Notes: a model not told the origin generated them from the sequence alone. A DNA stretch of 64,000 bases from Jannaschia aquimarina (GCF_000877395.1 NZ_JYFE01000050.1:36001-100000), one strand, 5' to 3'. Counted from the first letter of the stretch, positions 25,406 through 37,400 are shown. Numbers and translations: made by a program.

Positions 25406-25543
25406 GGGCGGACTCCTCCGGATGGGTTTCCGAAGGGGTGGCATGACGGCGGCACACGCGCAACGGCCTCGATTCGGATCCTGATGCAGGCTGCATTCGT
25501 TCGGGCGGACCGCATGGCCCAGACTCACCCCAATCCCGTAAAG

Positions 25544-26911
25544 CTACTCGCGGAAAGCCCGGTTGAAGTAATCCGTCAGCGGCTTCACGAGATAGGCGAT
25601 GGGCGTCCGATCCTCTGTCCGGAGGTAGGCCTCGACCGGCATCCCCGGCAGAAGCGGCTGGGACAGGCGGTCGATCTCACCATCTTCAGGCAGAATATCG
25701 GCCGAGTAATAGGCACGCCGCGTCGCTTCGTCGATGAAGGCGTCCGGGCTGACCCGCACGACACGACCCGCAAGCTCGGGCGTTGTACGCGCATCGAAAG
25801 CCGGCAAGCGCAGGGTCACGGGCTGTCCGGGAAACACCTGGTCGATATGGATGGGCTCGACCTGACTGCGGATGACGAGCGGGCGATCCTGCGGCACGAG
25901 ATAGAGCACGGGATCGGCCGGGCGGATCACCGAACGCTCCGAAAAGACCTGAAGGTCATAGACCACTCCGGCGACAGGGGCCGTAATCTCCAGTCTGGAC
26001 AGCTGTTCTTCGAGCGCGCGCAAACGTTCGCCGAGTTCGACCTCGCGCACGCGCAGGTCACGCAATTCGGCGATGGCCTGCTCGCGCCGGTCGGTGGACA
26101 GGCGCACGATTTGAAGGTCGATCTCGGTGATGCGGCCCTCGGATTCAGCAACCGCCGCCTGCAGCTCACCGACCTGTCCCAGCAACCGGGCTTGTTCGCG
26201 CTGGAGCGACAGAACGCGCGGAGCCTGGGTCAGCCCCTGTGCCAGCAAGGTCTGCTGTGCGGTCAACTCTTCCTCGATGAAGGCGAGCTGCGTCTCGAGC
26301 GCCTCCCGCTGGGATTCGATCCCCTGGATCTGGGACGAAATCTGATCCTTGCGTCGACTCAACTGCTCGGTCTGCGTGGCGATCGACTCGGCACGGGCAT
26401 CGAACAGGTTTCGCTGACCCGTTACCGCATCGGCGATCTCTTCGTCCTCTGCCGCGGCATCGAGCAGGTCTTGATCGAATTCGAAGATGTCCTGATTGTC
26501 GCGCTCGGCTTCGAGGCGCGCGGACCGGGCTTCGAGGGCGCGGAGCTGGTCCTCCACGATCTCCGCCTCGGCCCGCAGCAGGGTGTCGTCGAGACGAAGC
26601 AGGATCTGGTTCTCGTCGACACGGTCGCCTTCACGCACGAAGATCTCTCCGACGACGCCGCCATCGGGATGCTGGACGACCTGGCGGTTATCCTCGACCG
26701 CCACGCGGCCCTGAGAAATGATTGCGCCCGAGATATTCGCGGTCGCCGCCCAGGTGCCGAACCCGCCCAGAAGGACGGACATCGCGATGATGCCCATCGT
26801 CATGTGGCGCTTGGCGGACCATCCTGAAGTCGGCGAAGCCGCGCTGGCTGGAATCGAGGCCCGATTGGCGGGGACCTTTGCCGTGGCGGCTTTGACCGGC
26901 AGCTTGGTCAT
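25544..26911 (-). CDS. HlyD-family type I secretion periplasmic adaptor
   Basis: 455 residues. One TM anchor (about 39-58), then the N-terminal lipoyl half (GGVVGEIFVREGDRVDENQ), a long coiled coil (about 125-310), the second lipoyl half (LEITAPVAGVVYDL) and a C-terminal beta domain ending in the conserved PVEAYLRTEDRTPIAYLVKP found in PrtE/LapC/RsaE-type adaptors. It bridges the inner-membrane ABC exporter and an outer-membrane TolC. Its ATG overlaps the ABC gene stop (ATGA). No TolC or RTX substrate is in the window. Confidence 0.93.
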   Translation of the reverse strand: MTKLPVKAATAKVPANRASIPASAASPTSGWSAKRHMTMGIIAMSVLLGGFGTWAATANISGAIISQGRVAVEDNRQVVQHPDGGVVGEIFVREGDRVDENQILLRLDDTLLRAEAEIVEDQLRALEARSARLEAERDNQDIFEFDQDLLDAAAEDEEIADAVTGQRNLFDARAESIATQTEQLSRRKDQISSQIQGIESQREALETQLAFIEEELTAQQTLLAQGLTQAPRVLSLQREQARLLGQVGELQAAVAESEGRITEIDLQIVRLSTDRREQAIAELRDLRVREVELGERLRALEEQLSRLEITAPVAGVVYDLQVFSERSVIRPADPVLYLVPQDRPLVIRSQVEPIHIDQVFPGQPVTLRLPAFDARTTPELAGRVVRVSPDAFIDEATRRAYYSADILPEDGEIDRLSQPLLPGMPVEAYLRTEDRTPIAYLVKPLTDYFNRAFRE

Positions 26912-28656
26912 GTCACGCCCCCCGTACCGGGATTGGTCTTCTGCAGCAATTGCTGGTGGTTCTTCGTGACCCGCCGCAGAACGTCCTCACGGGGGCCAAA
27001 GGCGGTGCGCATCCCGTTTTCCATCATCAGCAAGGTCTCGCATTCCTGGATCGCTGCGGGTCGGTGCGCGATGATGACGACCGCGCCGCCGCGTTCCTTG
27101 TGATCGCGGATTGCCCGGTTCAGGGCCTGACTGCCTGCATTATCGAGATTGGAATTCGGCTCGTCCAGCACCAAGAGGACCGGGTTGCCATACATGGCCC
27201 GCGCTAGTCCGATCCGCTGGATCTGCCCGCCAGAGAGGCGGCCGCCAATGGCCGATACGGGGGTGTCGTAGCCCTTGGGCTGGGCGGTGATCATCTCGTG
27301 CGCACCTGCCGCCTTGGCCGCCTTCACCACTTCCTCGGGGTCCGGTTCGGGGGCCAGGCGGGCGATATTCTCTGCGATCGTGCCGTCGAACAGCGTTACC
27401 GTCTGAGGGAGGTAGCCGATCAGAGCGCCTAGAACGTCAGGATCGTATTGATCGAGGGTCGCAGTATCCAGGCGGATCTTGCCGCCCGCCGGCACCCAAA
27501 CCCCCGTCAGGGCTTTGGCGAGCGTCGTCTTCCCCGCGCCGGACGGCCCGATCACGCCCATCGCCTCGCCCGGGTTGATCGAGAAGGACACGCCGCGCAA
27601 GGAGGCCTGGCTCGCGCCGGGCGGGATGACGGTCACGGTTTCCGCAACGATGCGGGCCGCCGGCCGCGGAAGGGCGAGCCGCGGAGCTTCGGGTGGGGTC
27701 TCCGAGAGCAACTCGATGACCGCGCTACGGCCCCGGCGCGCGGCCTGCACGCTCTGCCACTGGCCGATCAGCATCTCGATCGGAGCGAGGGCGCGCCCCA
27801 TGAGAATTGATCCCGCGATCATCGCACCGGCGGTCAATTGTTCCTGCAGCACAAGCCATGCGCCGAGTCCGAGCATTGCCGATTGCAGGAAGAGACGCAG
27901 GGTCTTCGTGGTCACCGTGAAGAAACCCGACCGGTCGGACAGCGCGACGGTGCCGGCCAGCGACACCTCGCGCGCCTTGCGCCAGCGGGTAAAGGCGGAT
28001 CCGCGCATGCCCAGCGACTGAACCAGTTCCGCATCCGAGGCGAGTTGCTGAGCGGTGTATTCCGCGCGCGAATTCGCCTGGTTCGCTTCGGCCATTGGGC
28101 CTTGCGTCGTCCACTGGTTGAAGGCGGCGACCGAGATGAGGATGAGGCCTCCGACCAGGGCCAGAATGCCCAGATATGGGTGGAAAATGAAGATCGCCGT
28201 CAGGAAGAGTGGTGTGAATGGCACGTCGAAAAGGGCGAGGAAGACCGGCGATGACAGCAGCCTCTGCATCGCCTCGACATCCCGCAGCGGGGTCCGCCCG
28301 CCCGGCCCTCCCGGCGTGCGGGCCGCGTGTTGCAGATGCGCCTGGAACACCCGACCATCGAGCCCATCCTGAAGCCGGGCGCCGAACCGGGCCATCACAC
28401 GGCCACGGAGGTGGTCCAGGATGCCCATCATGAGGAACAGGAAGGTGATCAGCACGGTCAGTGCGATCAGCGTTTCCTCGGACCGTGACCCGAGAACCCG
28501 GTCATAGACCTGAAGCATGTAGATCGGGCCGGTCAGCATCAGCAGATTGACCGCGACCGAGAAGATCGCCGCCGCAATCAGCAGATTCGTCGATTTTCGC
28601 CGCAGATTGGCGATTTCGCCCGCACCGTCATGCGGTGGGCGTCCCCTGGAGGCCAT
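26908..28656 (-). CDS. type I secretion ABC transporter (PrtD family)
   Basis: 582 residues: six-helix membrane domain (about 24-305) fused to an ATPase. It has Walker A GPSGAGKTT (370-378), signature LSGGQ (474-478), Walker B VLLVLDEP (493-500) and H-loop IIAHR. No N-terminal C39-like peptidase domain is present, which fits PrtD/RsaD-type exporters of RTX proteins with C-terminal uncleaved signals. The next gene encodes its adaptor, overlapping by four bases. The ATG at 28654-28656 gives the usual length. Confidence 0.93.
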   Translation of the reverse strand: MASRGRPPHDGAGEIANLRRKSTNLLIAAAIFSVAVNLLMLTGPIYMLQVYDRVLGSRSEETLIALTVLITFLFLMMGILDHLRGRVMARFGARLQDGLDGRVFQAHLQHAARTPGGPGGRTPLRDVEAMQRLLSSPVFLALFDVPFTPLFLTAIFIFHPYLGILALVGGLILISVAAFNQWTTQGPMAEANQANSRAEYTAQQLASDAELVQSLGMRGSAFTRWRKAREVSLAGTVALSDRSGFFTVTTKTLRLFLQSAMLGLGAWLVLQEQLTAGAMIAGSILMGRALAPIEMLIGQWQSVQAARRGRSAVIELLSETPPEAPRLALPRPAARIVAETVTVIPPGASQASLRGVSFSINPGEAMGVIGPSGAGKTTLAKALTGVWVPAGGKIRLDTATLDQYDPDVLGALIGYLPQTVTLFDGTIAENIARLAPEPDPEEVVKAAKAAGAHEMITAQPKGYDTPVSAIGGRLSGGQIQRIGLARAMYGNPVLLVLDEPNSNLDNAGSQALNRAIRDHKERGGAVVIIAHRPAAIQECETLLMMENGMRTAFGPREDVLRRVTKNHQQLLQKTNPGTGGVT

Positions 28657-28768
28657 TTTCGTCCGTCCCTTCGGCGGGGCTCTTCCCCGTTTCCTGCCTC
28701 TTAGCGGCCCCGCGGCCCGCGGGCGAGGGGGTAGGACCCAAAGGTAAGGGTTCCGTTACCCCGCTACG

Positions 28769-30922
28769 TCAGTTCCGGCGGAAGATGCCGCCAAGAACTT
28801 CCATCAAGACACGCTCGGCCACGTTGTCGCCCTGCCTTTGGCGTTGCGGACGGTCCCGCTGCCTCTGGGGCGCGGGCTGCGCGACCTGTGCCGGGGCCTG
28901 ACGTGGTTCGATCATCGGAAGCGGGGTCGGCGGCAGGCCGTCGTGTATGCGGACCATGACCTCGCGCCAGATATCCGCCGGAAGGCCGCCGCCGGTCACC
29001 CCGGTCAAAGGTGTGTTGTCGTCGTATCCCATCCAGACCCCCGCGACGTAATCACCCGTGAAGCCGATGAACCAGGCATCGCGCGCCGCCTGTGTCGTTC
29101 CCGTCTTTCCGGCAGCGGGGCGGTCGGGCAGGTCGGCTCGGGTCCCCGTGCCTGCTTCTACCACCCGGCTCATCATGTAGACGAGCTGTCGCGCGGCCTC
29201 GTTGCTGATAACGCGCTCTCCAAGGCCGTTCTCACGGTCGAGCAGAGGTTCTCCGTCACCGCGCAGGGTCATGGACGTGATCCCGTAGGGTGTGACCGAC
29301 GTGCCGCCATTCAGGATGCCAGCGAAGGCGCCCGTCATCTCGAGCAGGGTCGACTCGCTCACGCCGAGGGCGAGGGCCGGACCGGCGGCCAGATCGCTGT
29401 CGATGCCGAAGTCACGCGCAACGTTCCGCACGATGTCGCGACCCACCTGTTCCGACAGCCGGACAGTCGCGGCGTTCAACGACCGGGCCAGCGCTTCGGT
29501 CAGCGTGACGTCCCCGTAGAAGCGGTTGGTGTAGTTGTCCGGCGAATATGTCCCCGATCCGGGAACCTGAATGGCGAGCGGGCCATCGTTGACGACGCTG
29601 TCGTAACGCATTCCGAGGTCGAGCGCCGCGGCGTAGACGAACGGCTTGAAGGCACTGCCGGTCTGGCGCACCGCCTGCGTCGCGCGGTTGAACTGTCCCG
29701 CGCCCCGCGTGTTCCGGCCGCCGACCATCGCCCGGACGGCGCCATCCGCGCTCATCACGACGATTGCGGCCTGCGCTTCAGAGCCCTCTCGAACCTTCGT
29801 CTCGAAGATGTGCTGCAGGCCGGCTTCCGCCGCTTGCTGGATTTTCGGGTCGAACGTGGTGCGGATCACGACATCCTCTGTCGTGTCGGAGGTGAGGAAA
29901 TCCGGGCCATCCTTCATCACCCAATCGGCGAATGCGTTGCCGGCTTCGTCCCGTGCCGCGCGAGACAGCGTGGCCGGGCTCTCCATCGCGGCCTGAAACT
30001 CTGCCGTGGAGAGCCTGTCCTGTTCCCGCATGAGGCGCAGCACGGTCGCCGCACGATCCTGGGCGCGTTGCAGGTTGTTGGTCGGTGCATAATAGCTGGG
30101 CGCTGGCAGGAGCCCGGCGAGCATGGCGGCTTCGGCCGGGTTCACCCGCGACGACGACTTGGCGAAATAGCGCTGCGCGGCCGCCTCGAAGCCCCTCGCG
30201 CCGCCGCCGAGATAGGCGCGGTTCAGATAGATCGACAGGATTTCGTCCTTTGTGAACTTCGCCTCAAGTGCGAACGCGTATGGGACTTCCTTGATCTTCC
30301 GCCAGATGGTCCCGGCACGGCATTCCGACTCGAACTCCGCCTCGCTGATGCCAGAGCTCGGGTCCCAGTCCTCGCCGAGGCAGAGCAGTTTGGCGACCTG
30401 CTGTGTGATCGTCGATCCGCCTGCGCCGGAGAACGGCCCCTTTCCAGCGCGCAGGTTCGACCGGATCGCCCCGGCGATACCGCGAGGCGACAGGCCCAGA
30501 TGGCGGTAGAACCGCTTGTCCTCGGCCGCGACGACGGCCTGTTTCAAGTGGGGGCTGACATCCTGAGCCAGGACGATGCCACCGAACTGATCGCCGCGCC
30601 ATGCGAAGGTGTCGCCTGCCCGGTCGGTCATCGTCACGGACCCGCGTGCCCTGCCGTCTGCCAGCGTGGCAAGATCGGGGATCCGCGCGTAGTTCCAGAT
30701 GGTCGCGGCCGCGACGATAAGCGCGACAACCGCCGCGCTGCGCCAGGTCACGGACCATATCAGCCGGGCCAGGAACCGGAACGGCCAGAGCACCTTGGCC
30801 AACACGCCGGACTTCCGGGCCGGCGCACTTCGCCGCTTCTTTCCGGTGGTGGTCTTCTTGCGGGGCTGAGCGACCGCTCGCCGTTCCGCCACCAGACGCT
30901 TGCCGCCCTTCTTCGCTGCCAT
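28769..30922 (-). CDS. class A penicillin-binding protein (transglycosylase/transpeptidase)
   Basis: 717 residues. A Lys/Arg-rich cytoplasmic head (1-50), one TM (about 62-78), a GT51 domain with catalytic Glu134 in VAAEDKRFYRHLG and the GGSTITQQVAK block, and a transpeptidase domain with SxxK in TGSAFKPF, SxN in SLNAA and KTG in AAGKTGTT. A Gln/Arg/Pro-rich tail follows. It polymerises lipid II and cross-links peptidoglycan in the periplasm. GGAGG lies about ten bases before the ATG (30920-30922). Which PBP1 subtype it is cannot be settled by eye (PBP1C/1A-like). Confidence 0.92.
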   Translation of the reverse strand: MAAKKGGKRLVAERRAVAQPRKKTTTGKKRRSAPARKSGVLAKVLWPFRFLARLIWSVTWRSAAVVALIVAAATIWNYARIPDLATLADGRARGSVTMTDRAGDTFAWRGDQFGGIVLAQDVSPHLKQAVVAAEDKRFYRHLGLSPRGIAGAIRSNLRAGKGPFSGAGGSTITQQVAKLLCLGEDWDPSSGISEAEFESECRAGTIWRKIKEVPYAFALEAKFTKDEILSIYLNRAYLGGGARGFEAAAQRYFAKSSSRVNPAEAAMLAGLLPAPSYYAPTNNLQRAQDRAATVLRLMREQDRLSTAEFQAAMESPATLSRAARDEAGNAFADWVMKDGPDFLTSDTTEDVVIRTTFDPKIQQAAEAGLQHIFETKVREGSEAQAAIVVMSADGAVRAMVGGRNTRGAGQFNRATQAVRQTGSAFKPFVYAAALDLGMRYDSVVNDGPLAIQVPGSGTYSPDNYTNRFYGDVTLTEALARSLNAATVRLSEQVGRDIVRNVARDFGIDSDLAAGPALALGVSESTLLEMTGAFAGILNGGTSVTPYGITSMTLRGDGEPLLDRENGLGERVISNEAARQLVYMMSRVVEAGTGTRADLPDRPAAGKTGTTQAARDAWFIGFTGDYVAGVWMGYDDNTPLTGVTGGGLPADIWREVMVRIHDGLPPTPLPMIEPRQAPAQVAQPAPQRQRDRPQRQRQGDNVAERVLMEVLGGIFRRN

Positions 30923-31032
30923 CTGCCCGATCCCTCCGGGCCCTCACGGGGCCGTTTTCCGCAAAATAGGGGAGGCCGACTCGGAATGCACCCAAAACCG
31001 GGCTGTCATCCGATAGCGAAGCGTCCACGATC

Positions 31033-31049
31033 TGCACAAAAATAATGCA
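31033..31049. promoter_or_regulatory. NtrC-like dyad upstream of glnK-amtB
   Basis: TGCAC (31033-31037), seven A/T bases and ATGCA (31045-31049) make a 17-bp dyad that differs by one base from the NtrC consensus TGCAC-N7-GTGCA. It lies 144 bases before glnK, a plausible enhancer distance. No clear sigma-54 -24/-12 pair was found. Confidence 0.4.
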
Positions 31050-31192
31050 GTGCCTCAGAAAGAGGCAAAATTTCCGGCATCGGGACTTTCTCGTATGGTT
31101 CTGCACTCCCCCTCACGTTGCACGCGCGGACCTCCGTCGCCTCAACCTCTCGCCATCCGGTCCATCGGGGCCGCAATGCAGGGGACGCAAAG

Positions 31193-31531
31193 GTGAAACT
31201 CATCATCGCAGCGATCAAACCGTTCAAGCTGGAGGAGGTCCGCGAGGCGCTGACCTCCATCGGCGTGCGCGGAATGATGGTCACCGAGATCAAGGGCTTC
31301 GGCAGCCAGTCGGGCCACACCGAAATCTATCGCGGCGCCGAATACGCCGTGAACTTCGTGCCGAAGGTCAAGCTCGAGATCGTCGTACCCGCCGCCATGG
31401 CGGATCAGGTCGTCGAGACGATCACGGGCACCGCGAAGACGGACAAGATCGGGGACGGCAAGGTCTTCGTCCTCGACGTCGAGCAGGCCGTCCGGGTCCG
31501 CACCGGCGAGTTGAACGAAGACGCGATCTAA
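31193..31531 (+). CDS. glnK: P-II nitrogen regulatory protein GlnK
   Basis: 112 residues, the exact size of P-II proteins. The T-loop GFGSQSGHTEIYRGAEYAV carries uridylylation Tyr51, the B-loop TGTAKTDKIGDGKVFV binds ATP/2-oxoglutarate, and the C-loop VRVRTGE is complete. It reports nitrogen and energy status and blocks AmtB when nitrogen is plentiful. It starts with GTG (31193) preceded by GGGGA; the open frame extends 25 codons further with no P-II homology. The stop is 13 bases before the amtB start used here, so the two are one operon. Confidence 0.95.
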   Translation: MKLIIAAIKPFKLEEVREALTSIGVRGMMVTEIKGFGSQSGHTEIYRGAEYAVNFVPKVKLEIVVPAAMADQVVETITGTAKTDKIGDGKVFVLDVEQAVRVRTGELNEDAI

Positions 31532-31544
31532 GGGGATGACGAGT

Positions 31545-32855
<1,311 letters not shown>

Positions 32856-32905
32856 CCTGCCGGACTGAACGGGCCTCCACTCCTCCCTTCGGAGGCCCTA
32901 AGAAG

Positions 32906-32943
32906 ACCCCCGGGCGATCGGTCGCCCGGGGGTTCTCGTTTGA
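32906..32943 (+). terminator. intrinsic terminator of glnK-amtB
   Basis: A perfect 12-bp stem ACCCCCGGGCGA (32906-32917) / TCGCCCGGGGGT (32922-32933) with a TCGG loop and a T-rich tail. Confidence 0.85.
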
Positions 32944-32986
32944 GGCGCGCTTGTCGGGCGCCGTTCCGGCTGGCATCGTTGCGGCA

Positions 32987-33994
32987 ATGCCCACAGCCCC
33001 CATCGAAACCGATCTCGAGCTATCCGCCCGGGCGTCCTGGCCCCGCCTGCGCCAAGCCGCCGACCTACCGGATGGGGGGTGGTCGATCGTCCGCCTTTCG
33101 CTGCGCGACGACCTGGGCATTGCGCGGGTCACCTGCCTCGCGACCCACGCGGACGGAACCCGCGTCGTCATCAAGCACCAGCTTCGACCCTATGAGCCCG
33201 ACGCATTCGTCCGTCACGCAGAACAGCTGCGCCTTGCCCACGCCGGTTTTCCCGCGGACGCGGCATTCGCGATTCCCGGCCTCCTCGCGGTCGATCGGGG
33301 GTCGCAGTCCATGCTCATGGAGTACGTCCCGGGCCGCGCGCTTGCCGATCTCATGCGCGAGGCGGCAGACGTGGCGGAGGAGCGCGCGTTTCTGACCCGG
33401 GCTGGCGCCTGGCTCGACCGATTCCACCGATCGGGGCCGGTTGACCGCGCGCCCTTCGACACGCTCCCTGTTACTCGCCAGATGCGGCGCCTGAGACGTT
33501 CGATCCGCGGGGGGGAGCGATCCGCTCCTGCGCAGTTCTTCATCGTCCGAGGGACCCGGCATGTCGAGGCGATGGCATCCTGCCTTTCGGGGGGCAGCAC
33601 GGTGAACGCCCGTCGCCATGGGGACCTCCACATGAGGAACTTGATCCTGTCGGACACATGCGTGTCGGGCGTGGACATCTCGGCGGACCAACCCGGCCCC
33701 GTCGGCCATGACATCGCAAAGCTTCTGCTGGATTACGTCTCTCTTTTCCGGATGCCGGAGGATCTGCCGCACGGCCGCCTGATCCCGGACGATGTGCGCG
33801 ACGCCTTCTTCGGCGGGTACGGCGTCATTCCTTCAGAGGACCGTTCGATCGAGGTCCTCGCTCAGGCGCGGCTTATCCAGACAATGATGCGAGTTCCCTC
33901 ACGATGGGGGGCGCGTACCGATGCAAAGCGGCGCAGCTACGAACGCCTTCGTCCCCTTCTTCGACATGTCTTCTCTTCCGATCCTGAGCCGTAG
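32987..33994 (+). CDS. phosphotransferase (APH-like kinase fold) protein
   Basis: 335 residues with the aminoglycoside/choline kinase-like fold: an ATP-binding N-lobe (RVVIKHQLRP), hinge SMLMEYVPGRALADL, the Brenner catalytic motif RRHGDLHMRNLIL (His-Gly-Asp...Asn), and a metal Asp in GVDISADQPGPVGHDIAKLL. The DFQ/D of classical members is DIS here. Substrate unknown; antibiotic resistance is not implied. It has no clear ribosome binding site at the ATG (32987) and stands alone after the amtB terminator. Confidence 0.75.
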   Translation: MPTAPIETDLELSARASWPRLRQAADLPDGGWSIVRLSLRDDLGIARVTCLATHADGTRVVIKHQLRPYEPDAFVRHAEQLRLAHAGFPADAAFAIPGLLAVDRGSQSMLMEYVPGRALADLMREAADVAEERAFLTRAGAWLDRFHRSGPVDRAPFDTLPVTRQMRRLRRSIRGGERSAPAQFFIVRGTRHVEAMASCLSGGSTVNARRHGDLHMRNLILSDTCVSGVDISADQPGPVGHDIAKLLLDYVSLFRMPEDLPHGRLIPDDVRDAFFGGYGVIPSEDRSIEVLAQARLIQTMMRVPSRWGARTDAKRRSYERLRPLLRHVFSSDPEP

Positions 33995-34079
33995 GAACCC
34001 CGAAGACGAGCAAGAGCGGCGGCACCGCGAACCTGTCGACACACGCGTGAAACCGGGCCCCGTTCGATGGCCAGGACCG

Positions 34080-34117
34080 AAAAAGAGACGGCCCCGAAAC
34101 CGTCGGTCCGGGGCCGT
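34080..34117 (-). terminator. intrinsic terminator of the regB-trxA run
   Basis: Read on the minus strand, ACGGCCCCG (34117-34109) pairs with CGGGGCCGT (34096-34088) and is followed by CTCTTTTTC. It lies 23 bases beyond the trxA stop. Confidence 0.75.
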
Positions 34118-34139
34118 ATTTCGAACTGATCCGGGGGGG

Positions 34140-34460
34140 TCAGGCGGCGCCGTCGATCCAATCCTTCAGCGCGGCCTTCGGCGCGGCGCCGATCTTCTGA
34201 TCGACCGGCTGACCGTCCTTGAACATGAAGAGTGCCGGGATCCCGCGGACGCCGAGTTGGCCGGGCGATTGCGGGTTTTCGTCTACATTGACCTTCACGA
34301 TCTTCACCTTGCCCGCATATTCATCCGAGAGTTCTTCGAGGGCCGGGCCGATCTGTTTGCAGGGTCCGCACCATTCGGCCCAGAAGTCGACGACGACGGG
34401 AATGTCGGACTGCTTCACCTCTGTGTCGAAGGTGGCGTCGGTGGCGGCGACGGTGGGCAT
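34140..34460 (-). CDS. trxA: thioredoxin 1
   Basis: 106 residues, standard thioredoxin length, with the active site [15 protein letters not shown] (Cys31 and Cys34), cis-Pro in RGIPALFMF and the C-terminal helix. It is the general cytosolic disulfide reductase. GGAGAA lies seven bases before the ATG (34458-34460). It is 36 bases behind addA and is the last gene of the minus-strand run, ahead of a terminator. Confidence 0.97.
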   Translation of the reverse strand: MPTVAATDATFDTEVKQSDIPVVVDFWAEWCGPCKQIGPALEELSDEYAGKVKIVKVNVDENPQSPGQLGVRGIPALFMFKDGQPVDQKIGAAPKAALKDWIDGAA

Positions 34461-34496
34461 GGTGTTCTCCTGCGGCTCACGGCGTGGGACGCGAAG

Positions 34497-37400
34497 CTAT
34501 GCAGTGCCCTCGCCGGCGTCAATGGGGACCCTGTTCCAGGCGGCGGTGACCAATTCTGCAGGGATGTCCATCAGCGACGGCACGGCGGTCCAGAGAAGCG
34601 ATGTGCGTATCGTCCGGCCAGGCCAGATCGCGACACCGGCCGCTTGGTAGGCGCCCAGCTGGCGCAACAGACCTTCCGGCACATCTTCCGGTCGGTCCGG
34701 GACGACGCGGTTGGTCTTGAAATCGACGATATGCACCGTGTCCGGCGTCACGCGAACCCGGTCCATCGTTCCCGAAAGGCCGGGCCGTCCGTCCCCGGCC
34801 GGCAATACGAATGGCACTTCGGCAAGCGTGCCCTCGAAGAGATCGGGGAAGGCTGCCAGAACCGACGCCGCTTCTGCCATCGCGTCGTCCCGACCGTCTG
34901 TCAGACCTGGAGCATGGCGGTCGAGCAGGGTCTGGGCCGCCGCCTTGCGGTCTTCCTCGGGGACACCCGGAAGATGTTCGAGGAGTGCGTGAACCCGCCT
35001 GCCATGGAGCAACGCATCATCGCGTTGCAGCAAGTCGCCGAATTCGCCGGGGGAGACCTTCTCTCCCCCAAGATCAGATGGATTTGCGAGCCGCGCCGGG
35101 AGGTCGGGGCGTGGCGCCTGATCCTCCAGCCAGGGAACCGGGACGGGCGCGTGGGATGGCTTTGGTGTCGTGACAATACCTGGGCTTTCCCAATCGCCGG
35201 TTTGAAGGCGCCATCCACTTCCCCCGGCATGAGCGAGCGGCACAGCCCCCTCCGCCTCCAGCGCGTCGCGGATCCGCTCGGCCCAGCTCCCCGGAGGATG
35301 GGCGCCAGCGTCGTCCGTCTTGCCGTGTCCGCCTCCGGCCGACGCGCAGATCAGCCAGGTTTCCGCGCGTGTCAGGGCGACATAGAGCAGACGGTCCTCT
35401 TCCTCCGCCTGTCGGGCTTGCCATTCCTCCCCATGCGCACGGAGGCGTGCGTTCATGTCGTCGGACTTGGGTTTCCAGATCACCGTGCCATTCGCGCGGA
35501 GGAGGTCAGGGGGAGACTTGGTCTGTCGCGCGCCACATTGCGGAAGGATGACGACCGGCGCTTCGAGACCCTTCGCTGAATGGATCGACATCACGCGGAT
35601 CGCGCCGCCGGTCGCTTCGCGCTTGATCTCGATATCGGCCTCGTCGATCCAGCCGAGGAACCCGGTCAGGCTTGGAACTTCCAGCGCCTCGTAGTCCAGG
35701 GCCTGATGCAGCAGGCCGTCGATCGCCTCTCCAACCGGGGCGCCGAGGCGACCGAGAAGCCGTCGCCTTCCGTCGTGGCGTACGAGGATTCTCTGGATCA
35801 TCTCGTAAGGCCGCAGAAAATCGGCCTGTGCCAAGATGTCATCCAACGTCTCGACCGCAGGCGCGAACCGGCCGTTTTCCCGCAACGACCGGAGCAATGT
35901 GCGGTCGCCTCTCCCGGCCGCGACGCGGTAGAGATCATCCTCGGACAAGCCGCACAGAGGGGATCGCAAGACCGCCGCTAGCGAAAGGTCGTCTTCGGGC
36001 GTGACGGCGAAGCGGAGCAGCGCGAGAATGTCGCGAACTGCCAGGTCATCCGCGAGACGCAGCCGGTCCGCCCCGGCGAGGTTCAGCCCCTGCGCCTTGC
36101 AAGCCGCGAGCGTCGCGAAATAGAGCGCGCTTCGTGATCGGAAGAGGATGAGGATATCCGCTTCGGTGACCGGTCGCCGGACTCCTCCGGCCTCGATCGG
36201 AACGCCATCGTCGATCATGCGCCGGATCTCGGTTGCGACCTGCCGGGCGAGGACGATATTCGCCGCGTCCGAAGCGGGCGCATCCACGGGGTCCGACCAG
36301 TCGCGCTCTGCGGGCTTCTCGGGCTCCGGCACGTGCGGCCATAGGTCGACCCGGCCCGGCAGGGCGTCCTTGAAGGCGATGTGCTGCGTTTCTTCTCCCA
36401 GTCCCGACGGCGCCGCGAAAACCCTGTCGACCAGTTTCAGGATCGCCGGCGAGGACCGGAAGGAGTGTCGCAGCGCGTGGTCCCTTAGCGGGGTCCCTCC
36501 GGCGAGCATGTTGCCGAAGACGTCGCGCATGCGGTCGAACGCCGCCGGATCCGCACCCTGGAACGAGTAGATCGACTGTTTTCGGTCGCCCACCACGAAG
36601 AGTGTACGTGTGCCGGGGCGCGCGCCTTCGCCCGCCCCGAACTCTCCGGCGAGCGCCGCGACCACATCCCATTGCGGCTGGCTCGTATCCTGAGCCTCGT
36701 CGACGAGGATATGCTCGATCCCGCCGTCCAATTTCCACAGGACCCATTGTGCTGTCGATCGCGTCGATAACAGATCCCGCGCCATGAGGATCTGATCCGT
36801 GAAATCCAGCCAGCCGCGCGCCGCCTTCTCGACCTCGACGCGGGCGAAGAATCGGGAGGCGAAGTCATGCAAGACGCGGGTCCGGTCGAGTGCGTCGAAG
36901 CCGAGCAATTCGTCCTTCGCCTCGAGCAGGAGGTGCCCGAGGTCTGTCAGCGCCTCCAGGTCGGACGGATCGAGCTTCTCCGCAACCGGTTTGGTGACCG
37001 GCTTCTTGCGCAGATCGCCATCCTTCGTGACCAGCGAGGCATAACAGAGTTCGAACCGCGTCTCGGGATCCGCCAGCATGGCCTGAGAGAGGCGACCGGC
37101 CAGATCGACCATCGTCTTCGATCCGCCCTTCGCCGCATCTCGGACCCGTTCGAGAACGCACAGCGCCTCGGCGTTGATCGCCGTCTCGAAGACCTGCGCG
37201 CGGTCCGCAGCCGTGATCCCGTGCAGGTCGCGCAAGCCCCGCTCGGTCGGCACCGAGCGGAATGTGTCCCGCAGGGCATATAGCCCCGCAAGCCATTTTT
37301 CGGGCTCGGCCGTGGTGAGGCGCGCGGCAAGGGCTTCCACGAGCGGGGCGTCCGACGGATCTTCGGCCATCGCATCGAGCGTCTCGATCATCAGGCGTGC

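Noticed and set aside
28838..31045. 735-codon open frame on the + strand
   Set aside because: It lies opposite the PBP gene, has an Arg/Gly/His-rich composition typical of antisense frames in G+C-rich DNA and no start signal.
31095..31125. sigma-54 promoter before glnK
   Set aside because: No GG/GC pair with the required ten-base separation was found.
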